Below are positions 42,919 to 51,807 of a stretch of DNA of 64,000 nt, in pieces. The position numbers and the translations under genes were made by a program. How positions within the stretch are numbered: the stretch's first letter is position 1; each line of letters begins with the position of its first letter. Source of the DNA: Rhodospirillales bacterium (GTDB lineage: Bacteria; Pseudomonadota; Alphaproteobacteria; Micavibrionales; Micavibrionaceae); NCBI GenBank assembly GCA_023898765.1, contig CP060238.1, positions 1,116,001 through 1,180,000 on the forward strand. The letters run 5' to 3'. The notes beneath the pieces are model-generated. The model was given only the letters and a program-made list of their open reading frames with translations, did not search any database and was not told where the DNA came from.

Positions 42919-45006
42919 CTATCCCGCTCTCAGATTGGCGATGGCGCTATCCTGCTCGAAGAGATACAGGAGGGTTTTGAGGGCTTTTCCGCGCTCCGAT
43001 TCCAGATATTCGTCCCGGGAAAGGATCAATTTCGTATCGTCGCGGGCGGCGGCCAGAAGCGCGCCATGGGCGGCGATATCGGCCACTTTGAACTCCGGCA
43101 GGCCGCTCTGGCGGGTGCCGAGGATTTCGCCGCCCCCGCGCAGCTGCAGATCTTTTTCGGCGATCAGGAACCCGTCTTCGGTTTCCCGCATGATTTTCAG
43201 CCGTTCCCTGGCGTTTTGCGTCAGGCCGCCGGCATAAACCAGAAAGCAAAAGGATTTTGCCGCGCCGCGTCCGACGCGGCCCCTTAGCTGGTGAAGCTGG
43301 GACAGGCCAAAACGCTCGGCCTGCTCGATTACCATGATATTGGCTTCGGGGACATCCACGCCGACTTCGATGACGGTGGTGGCGACGAGGATATTGATCT
43401 CGCCGCGGGCAAATTTATTGACCACCGCGTCTTTTTCTTCGGCCTTCATCCGGCCGTGCACAAGCCCGACTTTATCGCCGAAGCGGTCTTTTAAAATATC
43501 GAAACGCTCTTCGGCGGCTTCCAGATCGAGCTTTTCGCTCTCTTCCACCAGAGGGCAGACCCAGTAGATGCGCGCGCCTTTTTGGGTTTGCCCGGCGATG
43601 GCCTCGATGACTTTTTCAACTTTTTCCTTGGGGATGAGGCGGGTGTCGATGGGTTTGCGCCCTTTCGGCTTTTCGGTGATGCGGCTGACCTCCATATCGC
43701 CATAGGCGGTAAGGGTCAGAGTGCGCGGAATGGGCGTGGCCGTCATCACCAGAACGTCCGTTCCCTTGCCCTTGCCGGAGAGTTTCAGGCGCTGGTGCAC
43801 GCCGAAGCGGTGCTGTTCGTCGATCACTGCCAGCCCCAGATCCGAAAAGTCGATATCGTCCTGAAACAGGGCATGGGTGCCGATTACAACCTGGGCGCTG
43901 CCCTCTTTGATTTCTTCCAGCAGCAGGTCCCGCGCCTTGCCTTTGTCGCGCCCGGTAATCGTCAGGCAGGAAATGCCGGCGGCTTCCAGCCAGGGTTTGA
44001 AATTTTGTTCATGCTGGCGGGCCAGAATTTCCGTAGGGGCCATGATGGCGGCCTGCGCGCCGTTTTCAATGACGTTGACCATGGCCAGCGCCGCGACGAT
44101 TGTTTTTCCGCTGCCGACGTCTCCCTGCAAAAGGCGGAGCATCCGGAGGGGGGCCTGCATGTCCGCGTCTATCTCGGCAATCACTTTTTTCTGCGCGTCT
44201 GTGAGGTCAAAGGGCAGGGAGGCCAGGATTTTTTTCCGGAGCGGCCCGTTTGTGTTCCAGGCGCGACCGTTTTGCTTTTTTTGCCGCAGCCGCACCAGCG
44301 CAAGGGCCAGCTGGTTGGCCAGAAATTCGTCGTAAGCCAGCCGTTCCCGCGCCGGATGGGCGGGCAGCAATCCGCGTTCGTCCGCCGGGTTGTGCAGCGT
44401 TTCGACGGCCTTGTGCCAGTCGGGCCATTTGTTCTTTTGCTTGTGGGCGGCGTCCAGCCATTCCGGCAGGCGCGGCAAAATTCCGAGAGCGCCGTTGACG
44501 GCTTTGTGGAGCGTTTTGTTGGTGATGCCCGCCGTTAAAGGATAGATCGGTTCAATGGTTTCGATGGCGGCACGGTCTTCCGGTTTGCCGATGGCATCCG
44601 GATGCACCATCTGCGCTTGTCCCTGATAATATTCGACTTTGCCGCTGATAATCACGGCGGCGTCTATCGGGAAGTTTTTTTTGATCCAGTCCGCTCCGGC
44701 ATGAAAGAAGACAACGTCTATTTTGCCCGTGTCGTCGGCGCAGCTTATACGGTAGGGAAGGCCGCGCCGCTGGGACGGCATGTGTTTTTTGACGCGGACC
44801 TCAAGGGTGGCGATCTGGCCGTTGGGCGCGTCCCTGACGTCGGGGGAAAAGCGGCGGTCAACGAAATCTGCCGGCTTGTGCCAGAGGAGGTCGAGGATCT
44901 TGCTGCCGCCGATCAGTTTTTCCAGCAGCTTCGCGTTTTTTGGCCCTACGCCCGGCAGGGTGGTGAGGGAGCGAAACAGCGGATCAAGTTCAAAGGGGCG
45001 CGGCAT
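42919..45006 (-). CDS. recG: ATP-dependent DNA helicase RecG
   Basis: A 695-residue helicase of the expected size. An N-terminal wedge/OB domain (LEVRVKKHMPSQRRGLPYRIS) precedes the helicase core: Walker A GDVGSGKTIVAALAM, DEQHRFGV box II, TATPIPRTLTLTAYGD, and the C-terminal RGRVGRG motif VI. RecG remodels stalled replication forks and Holliday junctions. The start is ATG at 45006. It stands alone, 87 bp from a divergent hypothetical gene. Confidence 0.96.
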   Translation of the reverse strand: MPRPFELDPLFRSLTTLPGVGPKNAKLLEKLIGGSKILDLLWHKPADFVDRRFSPDVRDAPNGQIATLEVRVKKHMPSQRRGLPYRISCADDTGKIDVVFFHAGADWIKKNFPIDAAVIISGKVEYYQGQAQMVHPDAIGKPEDRAAIETIEPIYPLTAGITNKTLHKAVNGALGILPRLPEWLDAAHKQKNKWPDWHKAVETLHNPADERGLLPAHPARERLAYDEFLANQLALALVRLRQKKQNGRAWNTNGPLRKKILASLPFDLTDAQKKVIAEIDADMQAPLRMLRLLQGDVGSGKTIVAALAMVNVIENGAQAAIMAPTEILARQHEQNFKPWLEAAGISCLTITGRDKGKARDLLLEEIKEGSAQVVIGTHALFQDDIDFSDLGLAVIDEQHRFGVHQRLKLSGKGKGTDVLVMTATPIPRTLTLTAYGDMEVSRITEKPKGRKPIDTRLIPKEKVEKVIEAIAGQTQKGARIYWVCPLVEESEKLDLEAAEERFDILKDRFGDKVGLVHGRMKAEEKDAVVNKFARGEINILVATTVIEVGVDVPEANIMVIEQAERFGLSQLHQLRGRVGRGAAKSFCFLVYAGGLTQNARERLKIMRETEDGFLIAEKDLQLRGGGEILGTRQSGLPEFKVADIAAHGALLAAARDDTKLILSRDEYLESERGKALKTLLYLFEQDSAIANLRAG

Positions 45007-45092
45007 AGGGAATATTTAAACCACCAAGGCACGAAGACACCAAGGTAAAAAATTCTTGTCTTGCTGTGTTTTCATATTGTAAACATGCTCCT

Positions 45093-45692
45093 ATGAAATC
45101 AAATATCAGCATAGTCACCGTTTTTTCCAATGCGGCCGGCGTAACCATGGTTATTATGGGTAACGAGCCGGAACTTAACCGGAAACTGACGGCTAAATAT
45201 TTTGTTGATCTGGATAAGGCAGGCCATCCACCGCCCTATGAAGTGAATTTTATGTTCGATGCCTATAGAAAAGCCGTTGATGTTTCCGTCTGGTCCAGAG
45301 ATCATGTTTTTTGTACGGATGTTCCCCCGGCTCTTTCCATGAGCATACCTGTTGCTTCGCTGGACAGGAAGGTGTGGCGGGATTATTGGTCTGTTTTGAA
45401 CGGGCTTTTTCCCCAAGAGGAGGGGAATTTACGGGATGACGCGGTACAAAAAGCAGGAAAAGCGGAGGAAAAACGGCGGTCGCTTCATAACGCGTTGTCG
45501 GAAAGTCTGGAAAGACGCCTGGAAATGGGCGGGTTGAAAATTTCTTCCGGGCTGCAAGAGGGGGGAGGAAATGCTTCGGAAATCGTTCGACTGTCTACCG
45601 AAAGATTGATTATTAAAATAATGACTGAGTCCATGGTTCTTGCAGGGCAAGGCTCTGTGGTACAGAAAAGCATCATACAAAGATTTGGTTAA
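45093..45692 (+). CDS. Hypothetical protein, 199 residues
   Basis: An unrecognised soluble protein. The N-terminal half looks like an alpha/beta fold (SNISIVTVFSNAAGVTMVIM; YEVNFMFDAYRKAVDVSVW), and the C-terminal half is a charged helical region (EEKRRSLHNALSESLERRLE). ATG 45093 is preferred over an upstream GTG at 45066. Its stop is at 45692, 58 bp before the sdhE start. Confidence 0.5.
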   Translation: MKSNISIVTVFSNAAGVTMVIMGNEPELNRKLTAKYFVDLDKAGHPPPYEVNFMFDAYRKAVDVSVWSRDHVFCTDVPPALSMSIPVASLDRKVWRDYWSVLNGLFPQEEGNLRDDAVQKAGKAEEKRRSLHNALSESLERRLEMGGLKISSGLQEGGGNASEIVRLSTERLIIKIMTESMVLAGQGSVVQKSIIQRFG

Positions 45693-45750
45693 AGAATGGC
45701 GTTATCAAAGATTTCTCGACTTCACCCGCGAAGCCGTTATAAGTAAAGGC

Positions 45751-46029
45751 ATGCCTGACTCACTTGAAAACAAACGAAAACGCCTGATTTTTCGCTCGGG
45801 CCACCGGGGGACGCAGGAAATGGACCTGATCCTTGGCTCTTTTGCAAAGGCGCATGTGCCCGGCTTCAATGAAGAAGATCTGCAGCTATATGAGGACCTG
45901 CTGCAGGAAAGCGACCCCGATCTGTATAACTGGTATACGGGAAAAGAGGACGTTCCGGCGTCCTGTCAGGACAATTCAATCCTTCAGGCTTTTCTGGACC
46001 ATAAAGTGGCAATGTTGCTGTCATCCTGA
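45751..46029 (+). CDS. sdhE: FAD assembly factor SdhE
   Basis: A 92-residue protein of the SdhE/SDH5 family. The signature RSGHRGTQEMDLILGSF contains the RGxxE motif needed to help attach FAD covalently to SdhA, followed by the helical LQLYEDLLQESDPDLYNWY. It acts in the cytoplasm on succinate dehydrogenase. The frame is open further upstream, but ATG 45751 gives the family N-terminus (MPDSLENKRKRL) and expected length. The last two codons and the stop (TCA TCC TGA) lie inside a palindromic repeat, so the original C-terminus may have differed slightly. Confidence 0.85.
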   Translation: MPDSLENKRKRLIFRSGHRGTQEMDLILGSFAKAHVPGFNEEDLQLYEDLLQESDPDLYNWYTGKEDVPASCQDNSILQAFLDHKVAMLLSS

Positions 46030-46113
46030 GCGAAATGAGCCGCAGGCGAATGAAGTCGAAGGATCTTTGATGGCGGATATATACAAGATCCCTCGACTTT
46101 GCCCGGGATGACA
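46019..46113. repeat. Palindromic repeat between sdhE and mfd
   Basis: Ends TGTCATCCTGAG and CCCGGGATGACA, with internal GGATCTT and AAGATCCCTCGAC arms. It supplies the stop codon of sdhE and ends 15 bp before the chosen mfd start codon. It belongs to the same family as the uvrA element. Confidence 0.8.
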
Positions 46114-46128
46114 CTTAAAACAACTCTC

Positions 46129-49100
46129 ATGGAACAGGCCATTCAGCAAGAGACGGAGGAAGCGCCCAAATTTCTTTTCGGAGCGCCGGAGGGGCAGGAC
46201 GCGCGTATTCTGGCGGCGCACGCCGAAGCGCTGGCCAAGGAGCGGCGGGTTCTGGTGCATGTGGCGCTGGACGATGCGCGGGTGGCGACCCTTAAAGACC
46301 TTCTGGCTTTTTTTGCGCCGAAGGTGGAGGTGCTTGAATTTCCCGCATGGGATTGCCTGCCCTATGACCGTGTGTCGCCGGGCCATGATATTGTCGGGCG
46401 CCGCGTGCATGCGCTCTGCACGCTTCTGGCATGGAAGGAGGAGCAAAAATATTTGCCGCGCATTGTGCTGACAACGGTCAATGCGCTCTTGCAGCGTGTG
46501 ACGCCGCGCCGCAGCCTTGAAAATTCTTCTTTTCTGATTCAGGCAGGTGGAAAACTGGATATGGCTGCGTTTCAGACGTATCTGGCCGGCAATGGATATC
46601 TGCGCACGGAAACGGTGCGGGAAGCCGGGGAATTTGCCGTCCGTGGCGGGATAGTCGATTTGTTTTCTCCGAGTGAAGACATCCCGGTCCGCATTGATTT
46701 GTTCGGGGACGAGGTCGAGAGCCTGCGCAGCTTTGACGCCGTGACCCAGCGAACTCAGGCAAAACTTGAACGCTTTTCCCTGCGGCCTGTGACGGAGTTT
46801 TTTCTGGATGAGGCGCATATCCGGACGTTTCGCGCCGGGTATCGTAACGCATTCGGGACGCAGCAAAAGGACGATCCGCTTTACGAGGCGGTAAGCGAGG
46901 GGCGCCGTTATAACGGGATGGAACATTGGCTTCCGCTTTTTTTCGACGGGCTGGAGAGCCTGTCTGACTATCTGCCGGAGGCGGCCATGACGCAGGACCA
47001 GCATGTCGCCCGGTCGGCCTCCGAGCGCCTGTCCCAAATTCAGGATTTTTATGAAGCGCGGAAAACGCTGGAGGCGGCAGCCGCTTGCAAAGGAAAGAAA
47101 AAGGGCGCCGACGTGTCTTTGACCGGCGCGGTGTATCATCCGCTTGCGCCGGAGAAATTATATTTGAAGGCGGAAGAATGGGCCGGGATATCCACGCAGG
47201 CCGAGACGCTTATGCCTTTCTCCGGGCCGGAAGAAGAGGGCGGGGCTTCCAGGGGCCGTGATTTTGCCGATATTCGCGCCCTGCCGGAGGGCGATGTGTT
47301 TGCGGCGCTCAAAGATCACATAAGCTCTTTGCAGCGTAAAACCCTGATCGCGTGCTATTCCGAAGGGTCCAAAGAGCGTTTGAAGGGGATGCTGGATCAT
47401 GCGGGCGTTTCGGGTCCGGCGCTTTGTGTTTTGCCGCTGGAGCACGGCTTTGTCGCGCCCGATCTTGCGGTTATTACCGAAGCCGACATTCTGGGCGATC
47501 GTCTGAGCCGCCGGAGCGCCAGACGCAAGAAAGCCGATAATTTCCTGACCGAAGTCTCTTCGCTCGATGTGGGGGATCTGGTGGTTCATATCGACCACGG
47601 GGTGGGGCGCTTTGACGGGCTGGAAACGCTGGCTGTCGGGCGCGCCGTCCATGATTGCCTGAAAATCACCTATGCCGGGCAGGACCGCCTGTTCGTGCCG
47701 GTGGAAAATATCGAGGTGCTGACCCGCTTTGGATCGGACGAAGGCGCGGCGCAACTTGACAGGCTCGGCGGGGCGGGGTGGCAGGCCCGTAAGGCAAAGG
47801 TCAAAAAAGACCTGATGGCGATGGCGGACGGCCTTCTCGAAATTGCGGCGGCACGCCAGCTTCGCGAGGGGGAAAAGCTGGATGTCGATAAAGACATGTA
47901 TGAGCGTTTTGCCGCCCGCTTTCCCTATCAGGAAACGGAAGACCAGCAGCGCTCTATCAACGATGTGCTGGCGGATTTGTCCGGGGGGCGGCCGATGGAC
48001 CGCCTTGTTTGCGGCGATGTGGGGTTTGGTAAAACGGAAGTGGCCCTGCGCGCGGCTTATGTGGCCGCCATGGCGGGGGTGCAGGTGGCGCTGGCCGTGC
48101 CGACGACCCTTCTCGCGCGCCAGCATTTCGCCGGTTTCATGCAGCGCTTCGCCGGCACCGGTTTGCGTGTGGCGCAGCTCTCCCGCATGGTCAATGCAAA
48201 AGACGCCAGGGCCGTAAAAGAAGGGCTGGCGGACGGGCGCGTCAATATCGTGATCGGCACGCACGCCTTGTTTGCCAAAGAGATCAAATTCGCGCATCTG
48301 GGGCTTGTCATTGTGGATGAGGAGCAGCGTTTTGGGGTGAAGCAAAAAGAGCGCCTCAAGGAGCTCAGGAGCGATGTGCATGTTTTAACGCTGACGGCGA
48401 CGCCCATTCCGCGCACGCTCCAGATGTCTTTAAGCGGCGTGAAAGACATGAGCCTGATTACGACGCCGCCGGTGGACAGGCTGGCCATCCGGACGTTTGT
48501 TCTGCCCTTTGACGATATGGTCATCCGCGAGGCCCTTTTGAGGGAGCATTACCGTGGCGGGCAAAGTTTTTACGTGTGCCCGCGTGTCAAAGACATCCAT
48601 GATGTGGAGGCGCAGCTTAAGGAACTTGTGCCGGAGGTTAAAGTGATTGCCGCGCACGGGCAGATGAGTCCGCGCGATCTGGAAGACCGCATGAGCGCTT
48701 TTTATGACGGGCAGTATGACGTTTTGCTCGCGACCAATATTATCGAGAGCGGGATCGATATCCCCACGGCGAACACGATGGTGGTGCATCGCGCCGATTT
48801 GTTCGGCCTGGCGCAGCTCTACCAGATCAGGGGGCGGATCGGCCGGTCCAAGATGCGGGCTTACGCCTATCTTACCTATGATCCCGCGAAGATCTTAAGC
48901 GCGCAGGCGCAAAAACGGCTGGAGGTTATCGAAACGCTGGATACGCTGGGCGCGGGCTTTCAACTGGCGTCCCATGATATGGACATCCGCGGGGCGGGGA
49001 ATCTGCTCGGCGAGGCGCAATCGGGCCATATCAGGGAAGTCGGGGTCGAACTGTACCAGCAAATGCTGGAGGAGGCCGTGTCCGCGGCAAAGGCGGGCGT

Positions 49101-49590
49101 GGATCTGACGGATGCGCCGGAAGAGGGGGGCTGGTCGCCGCAGATCAATGTCGGGACCTCCGTTTTGATCCCGGAAAACTATGTCGAGGATTTAGGGATA
49201 AGGATGAGCCTTTACCGCCGTCTTGGCGGTGTTGAAACCAAAGAGGAAATAGAAGGGTTTGCCGCCGAACTGATCGACCGTTTCGGGAAACTGCCGGAAG
49301 AGGTGGAGAATTTGCTGGATATTGCGCAGATTAAACAGCTTTGCCGGGCCGCAGGGGTGGACAAGGTCGAGGCCGGTCCGAAAGGCGCGGTCGTCAGTTT
49401 CTATCGGGACACCCCGCCCAACGTGCCGGGCCTGATGAAATGGGTGAACAGCTATAGCGGGTCTTTCAAGCTCCGCCATGACCAGAAAATCGTTGCGGTG
49501 CGCGAATGGGGCAGCGCGCGCGAAAGGGTGGGCGGGGTCAAGTCCCTCATGCGTGATCTGGCGGAACTTGCTAAAACCGGAGACGCGTAA
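46129..49590 (+). CDS. mfd: Transcription-repair coupling factor Mfd
   Basis: A 1153-residue Mfd, normal size. The UvrB-like N-terminal module (RVLVHVALDDARVATL; LEFPAWDCLPYDRVSP), the RNA-polymerase interaction domain (DLVVHIDHGVGRFDGL) and the RecG-like motor (CGDVGFGKTEVALRAAYVA, DEEQRFGV, TATPIPRTL, RGRIGRS) are all present. It removes RNA polymerase stalled at lesions and recruits UvrA. In-frame TTG 46099 and ATG 46108 lie inside the palindromic repeat; ATG 46129, just outside it, is the most likely start, though the ribosome site is weak. Confidence 0.95.
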   Translation: MEQAIQQETEEAPKFLFGAPEGQDARILAAHAEALAKERRVLVHVALDDARVATLKDLLAFFAPKVEVLEFPAWDCLPYDRVSPGHDIVGRRVHALCTLLAWKEEQKYLPRIVLTTVNALLQRVTPRRSLENSSFLIQAGGKLDMAAFQTYLAGNGYLRTETVREAGEFAVRGGIVDLFSPSEDIPVRIDLFGDEVESLRSFDAVTQRTQAKLERFSLRPVTEFFLDEAHIRTFRAGYRNAFGTQQKDDPLYEAVSEGRRYNGMEHWLPLFFDGLESLSDYLPEAAMTQDQHVARSASERLSQIQDFYEARKTLEAAAACKGKKKGADVSLTGAVYHPLAPEKLYLKAEEWAGISTQAETLMPFSGPEEEGGASRGRDFADIRALPEGDVFAALKDHISSLQRKTLIACYSEGSKERLKGMLDHAGVSGPALCVLPLEHGFVAPDLAVITEADILGDRLSRRSARRKKADNFLTEVSSLDVGDLVVHIDHGVGRFDGLETLAVGRAVHDCLKITYAGQDRLFVPVENIEVLTRFGSDEGAAQLDRLGGAGWQARKAKVKKDLMAMADGLLEIAAARQLREGEKLDVDKDMYERFAARFPYQETEDQQRSINDVLADLSGGRPMDRLVCGDVGFGKTEVALRAAYVAAMAGVQVALAVPTTLLARQHFAGFMQRFAGTGLRVAQLSRMVNAKDARAVKEGLADGRVNIVIGTHALFAKEIKFAHLGLVIVDEEQRFGVKQKERLKELRSDVHVLTLTATPIPRTLQMSLSGVKDMSLITTPPVDRLAIRTFVLPFDDMVIREALLREHYRGGQSFYVCPRVKDIHDVEAQLKELVPEVKVIAAHGQMSPRDLEDRMSAFYDGQYDVLLATNIIESGIDIPTANTMVVHRADLFGLAQLYQIRGRIGRSKMRAYAYLTYDPAKILSAQAQKRLEVIETLDTLGAGFQLASHDMDIRGAGNLLGEAQSGHIREVGVELYQQMLEEAVSAAKAGVDLTDAPEEGGWSPQINVGTSVLIPENYVEDLGIRMSLYRRLGGVETKEEIEGFAAELIDRFGKLPEEVENLLDIAQIKQLCRAAGVDKVEAGPKGAVVSFYRDTPPNVPGLMKWVNSYSGSFKLRHDQKIVAVREWGSARERVGGVKSLMRDLAELAKTGDA

Positions 49591-49599
49591 CGTACACTT

Positions 49600-50181
49600 C
49601 TATAGCGTGTGTTTTGCGTATGTTCCGTTTATATCCCTTTTGGGATCGGGCTGGACCGTTCTTTCTTCCCGTGCCAGTTGCTTTTCACCTTTTTCTGTTA
49701 TACCCACACCAGAAATCCTAAAAAGTCCTTGTTGTATGGAGGAGTCTTTTATGTATCCCTTCTGCTCCAGAGCAGAGACAATATAATCTTGACGTGAGCG
49801 TGAGATGTTTGGAATATCAGGAATGTGAGGTCCTTTATCTTTAGCATTGCGTAACAGCGCAAGGGCGGCTTTTCTTTCTGTTTCATCTGAGTCTTGTCCC
49901 GCTGCTTTTTCTAGTAAGCGTTCGCCATTTCTATTGATAACCTGAGCGGAAACGGAGATAAAACCTTGTCGAATGCTGGCCTTGTCCAGAAGATTTTCCG
50001 TTTTTAGACGATCGAGTATAGCGGGAATCTGGTCCTGCCCGATACCTTCCACCTTTACATCTTTCGCCTGCAGGGGCGTTTTGGGGTCTTTGTCCACGAA
50101 TTGCTGCAGAACTTTCAACGCGGCCTTGTGTGCGGCATTCATACCTTCCGCGCTCGTGAAATAATCTCCGGAAATTGCCAT
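49600..50181 (-). CDS. Tandem winged-helix-like protein
   Basis: A 193-residue protein made of two similar units. Unit 1 (about 15-95) is AHKAALKVLQQFVDKD through RNGERLLEKA; unit 2 (about 100-180) is RKAALALLRNAKDKGP through ITEKGEKQL. Each ends with a T/NxxGExxL hairpin typical of winged-helix DNA-binding domains. I infer a nucleic-acid-binding protein; no known family is assigned. The frame extends upstream through a hydrophobic stretch, but ATG 50181 follows an AGGAG ribosome site. Divergent from the next gene by 137 bp. Confidence 0.55.
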   Translation of the reverse strand: MAISGDYFTSAEGMNAAHKAALKVLQQFVDKDPKTPLQAKDVKVEGIGQDQIPAILDRLKTENLLDKASIRQGFISVSAQVINRNGERLLEKAAGQDSDETERKAALALLRNAKDKGPHIPDIPNISRSRQDYIVSALEQKGYIKDSSIQQGLFRISGVGITEKGEKQLAREERTVQPDPKRDINGTYAKHTL

Positions 50182-50318
50182 TTTTACTCTCCTGAACGTT
50201 TTAAAGCTTTCTATTACTAACATATATATTATGAAAAACACAAGAAAAACATTTTTTCCGGCTTTTTGCGCCGTTTCTGCTAGAATATGAAAAGAATCGC
50301 AAGCGAAGGAGAGTATCA

Positions 50319-50714
50319 ATGAGCCAGGACTATGTCGAAAAGCGCATCAGGGAAGCTTTGAAGCTTTCCCGCGGGAATGCAGCCAATGCCCGGCAGCAGA
50401 TTATCGCCTGGACCCGCGAGGATATGAAGCTGCTTCAGGCGATTACCCGTCCGCATATGCTTGGCATTGTGGCGCATGCGGTGGGGCATGTGATGAACAG
50501 GAAGGAAACGCCGCCGCCTGCGCCGCCGCCGGCTGTCGAAGATGATCCGAAGCATGCTTTCGGTATGGAAATCCTCCGTGCGGTCGCCGGGGAGGGTTCT
50601 CCGAGATTCGGGCAGGAAAATGCCGGGCCTCCCCTGCATAAACAACCGGCGTCCCAGCGGCATATTGACGCGATTAACCAACTGGCCGGCAAAAGATCTT
50701 CCAGGGATGAGTAG
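50319..50714 (+). CDS. Hypothetical protein, 131 residues
   Basis: A soluble protein with a helical N-terminal part (DYVEKRIREALKLSRGNA with NARQQIIAWTREDMKLL) that looks conserved, a Pro-rich linker (TPPPAPPPAVEDD) and a charged C-terminus. I do not know the family. A good GAAGGAGAG ribosome site is present. It overlaps the following kinase gene by 8 bp, which implies coupled translation. Confidence 0.6.
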   Translation: MSQDYVEKRIREALKLSRGNAANARQQIIAWTREDMKLLQAITRPHMLGIVAHAVGHVMNRKETPPPAPPPAVEDDPKHAFGMEILRAVAGEGSPRFGQENAGPPLHKQPASQRHIDAINQLAGKRSSRDE

Positions 50715-51741
50715 GGACTCCTTCCTGCGTGAGCAGGACTGCTCTGAGCACTCTTATTCTTTGATCGGGGAGGACTGGGGGCCCCGGCGCTACTTTCGCA
50801 TTCCTCTTAAGGCGAACAACCGCACCGCGATCCTTATGGAGTCTGTGGCGGATAATGCGCCGGAGTCCATGCCGGGGCATAAAATATCCGATTTCCTGCG
50901 TATCGGGCGCGCTTTGCGGGCCGCGGGTCTTCATGCGCCGGAAATCATGGCCGCGCGGGAAGAGGAGGGGCTGGTTCTTCTCGAGGATCTCGGGGGCGTG
51001 CGGTTTTACGACGCGCTGGAGAGGGGGGAGGAGGCCGCGCCTCTTTACAGGCTGGCAACGGATGTTCTGGTTCATTTGCGAAAATATTTTCTGAACAATA
51101 CGTTGAACCTTCCTCTTTACAAAGACTCTCATATTCATGAAGGGCGGCGGCGGGTTGTGGATTGGTATTTGCCCATGGCGCTCAAGCGCAAAAATCCGGC
51201 AGGGCTTGTGCAGGAATATCTGGCTGTCTGGACGGAGATCGAACAAAACCTTCCGTCGTGTCCGCAGGGGTTTGTTCACGGGGACTATCACGCCCAGAAT
51301 CTTATGTGGCTGCCTCAGGAAACCGGATTAAACCGTTGCGGCATATTGGATTTTCAGGGGGCGCTGTGGGGGCCTCTTCCTTATGACCTCGTCAACCTCG
51401 CCGAAGATATCCGGCGGGATGTGCCGGAAGATATTCGCGATGACATGATGGCGCGCTATACGCAGGGGATGGACGGGCAGGGCAGGGAAGCCTTTTCCCT
51501 TTGGTACCGCGTGATCGGGACGCAGTTTCATTGCCGTGTGATCGGGCAGGTTCTCAAGCTGGCGTTAAAAGGCGGCAAGACGGCGCCTTTGAAAAACCTG
51601 CCCGGGATACAGGCCTATCTTCGCGCCGGGTTGGAATATCCGGTTTTGCGGCCCCTTAAAGACTGGTTCGGCGGGCAGGGCGTGGATTTTAACGAGGCGC
51701 TGGATTTGTCGGATAAATTTGTTTCCCCTGACGCTTTTTAG
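50707..51741 (+). CDS. APH-family kinase, AmgK-like
   Basis: A 344-residue aminoglycoside-phosphotransferase-fold kinase. The catalytic loop is VHGDYHAQNLMWL and the metal-binding Asp is in GILDFQGALWGPLPYDLV. An N-terminal RRYFRIPL and an EEEGLVLLEDLGG hinge match AmgK, the N-acetylmuramate/GlcNAc kinase of cell-wall recycling. Usually amgK is beside murU (nucleotidyltransferase) and tsaE; neither is in view here, so the substrate is uncertain. ATG 50707 overlaps the previous gene's stop. Confidence 0.75.
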   Translation: MSRDSFLREQDCSEHSYSLIGEDWGPRRYFRIPLKANNRTAILMESVADNAPESMPGHKISDFLRIGRALRAAGLHAPEIMAAREEEGLVLLEDLGGVRFYDALERGEEAAPLYRLATDVLVHLRKYFLNNTLNLPLYKDSHIHEGRRRVVDWYLPMALKRKNPAGLVQEYLAVWTEIEQNLPSCPQGFVHGDYHAQNLMWLPQETGLNRCGILDFQGALWGPLPYDLVNLAEDIRRDVPEDIRDDMMARYTQGMDGQGREAFSLWYRVIGTQFHCRVIGQVLKLALKGGKTAPLKNLPGIQAYLRAGLEYPVLRPLKDWFGGQGVDFNEALDLSDKFVSPDAF

Positions 51742-51807
51742 TCTCTATTATTCTCCATTCAGCATTGTTGTTTGTTTCAGGTTTTATTCATCAGGGAGTT
51801 AGATTTT

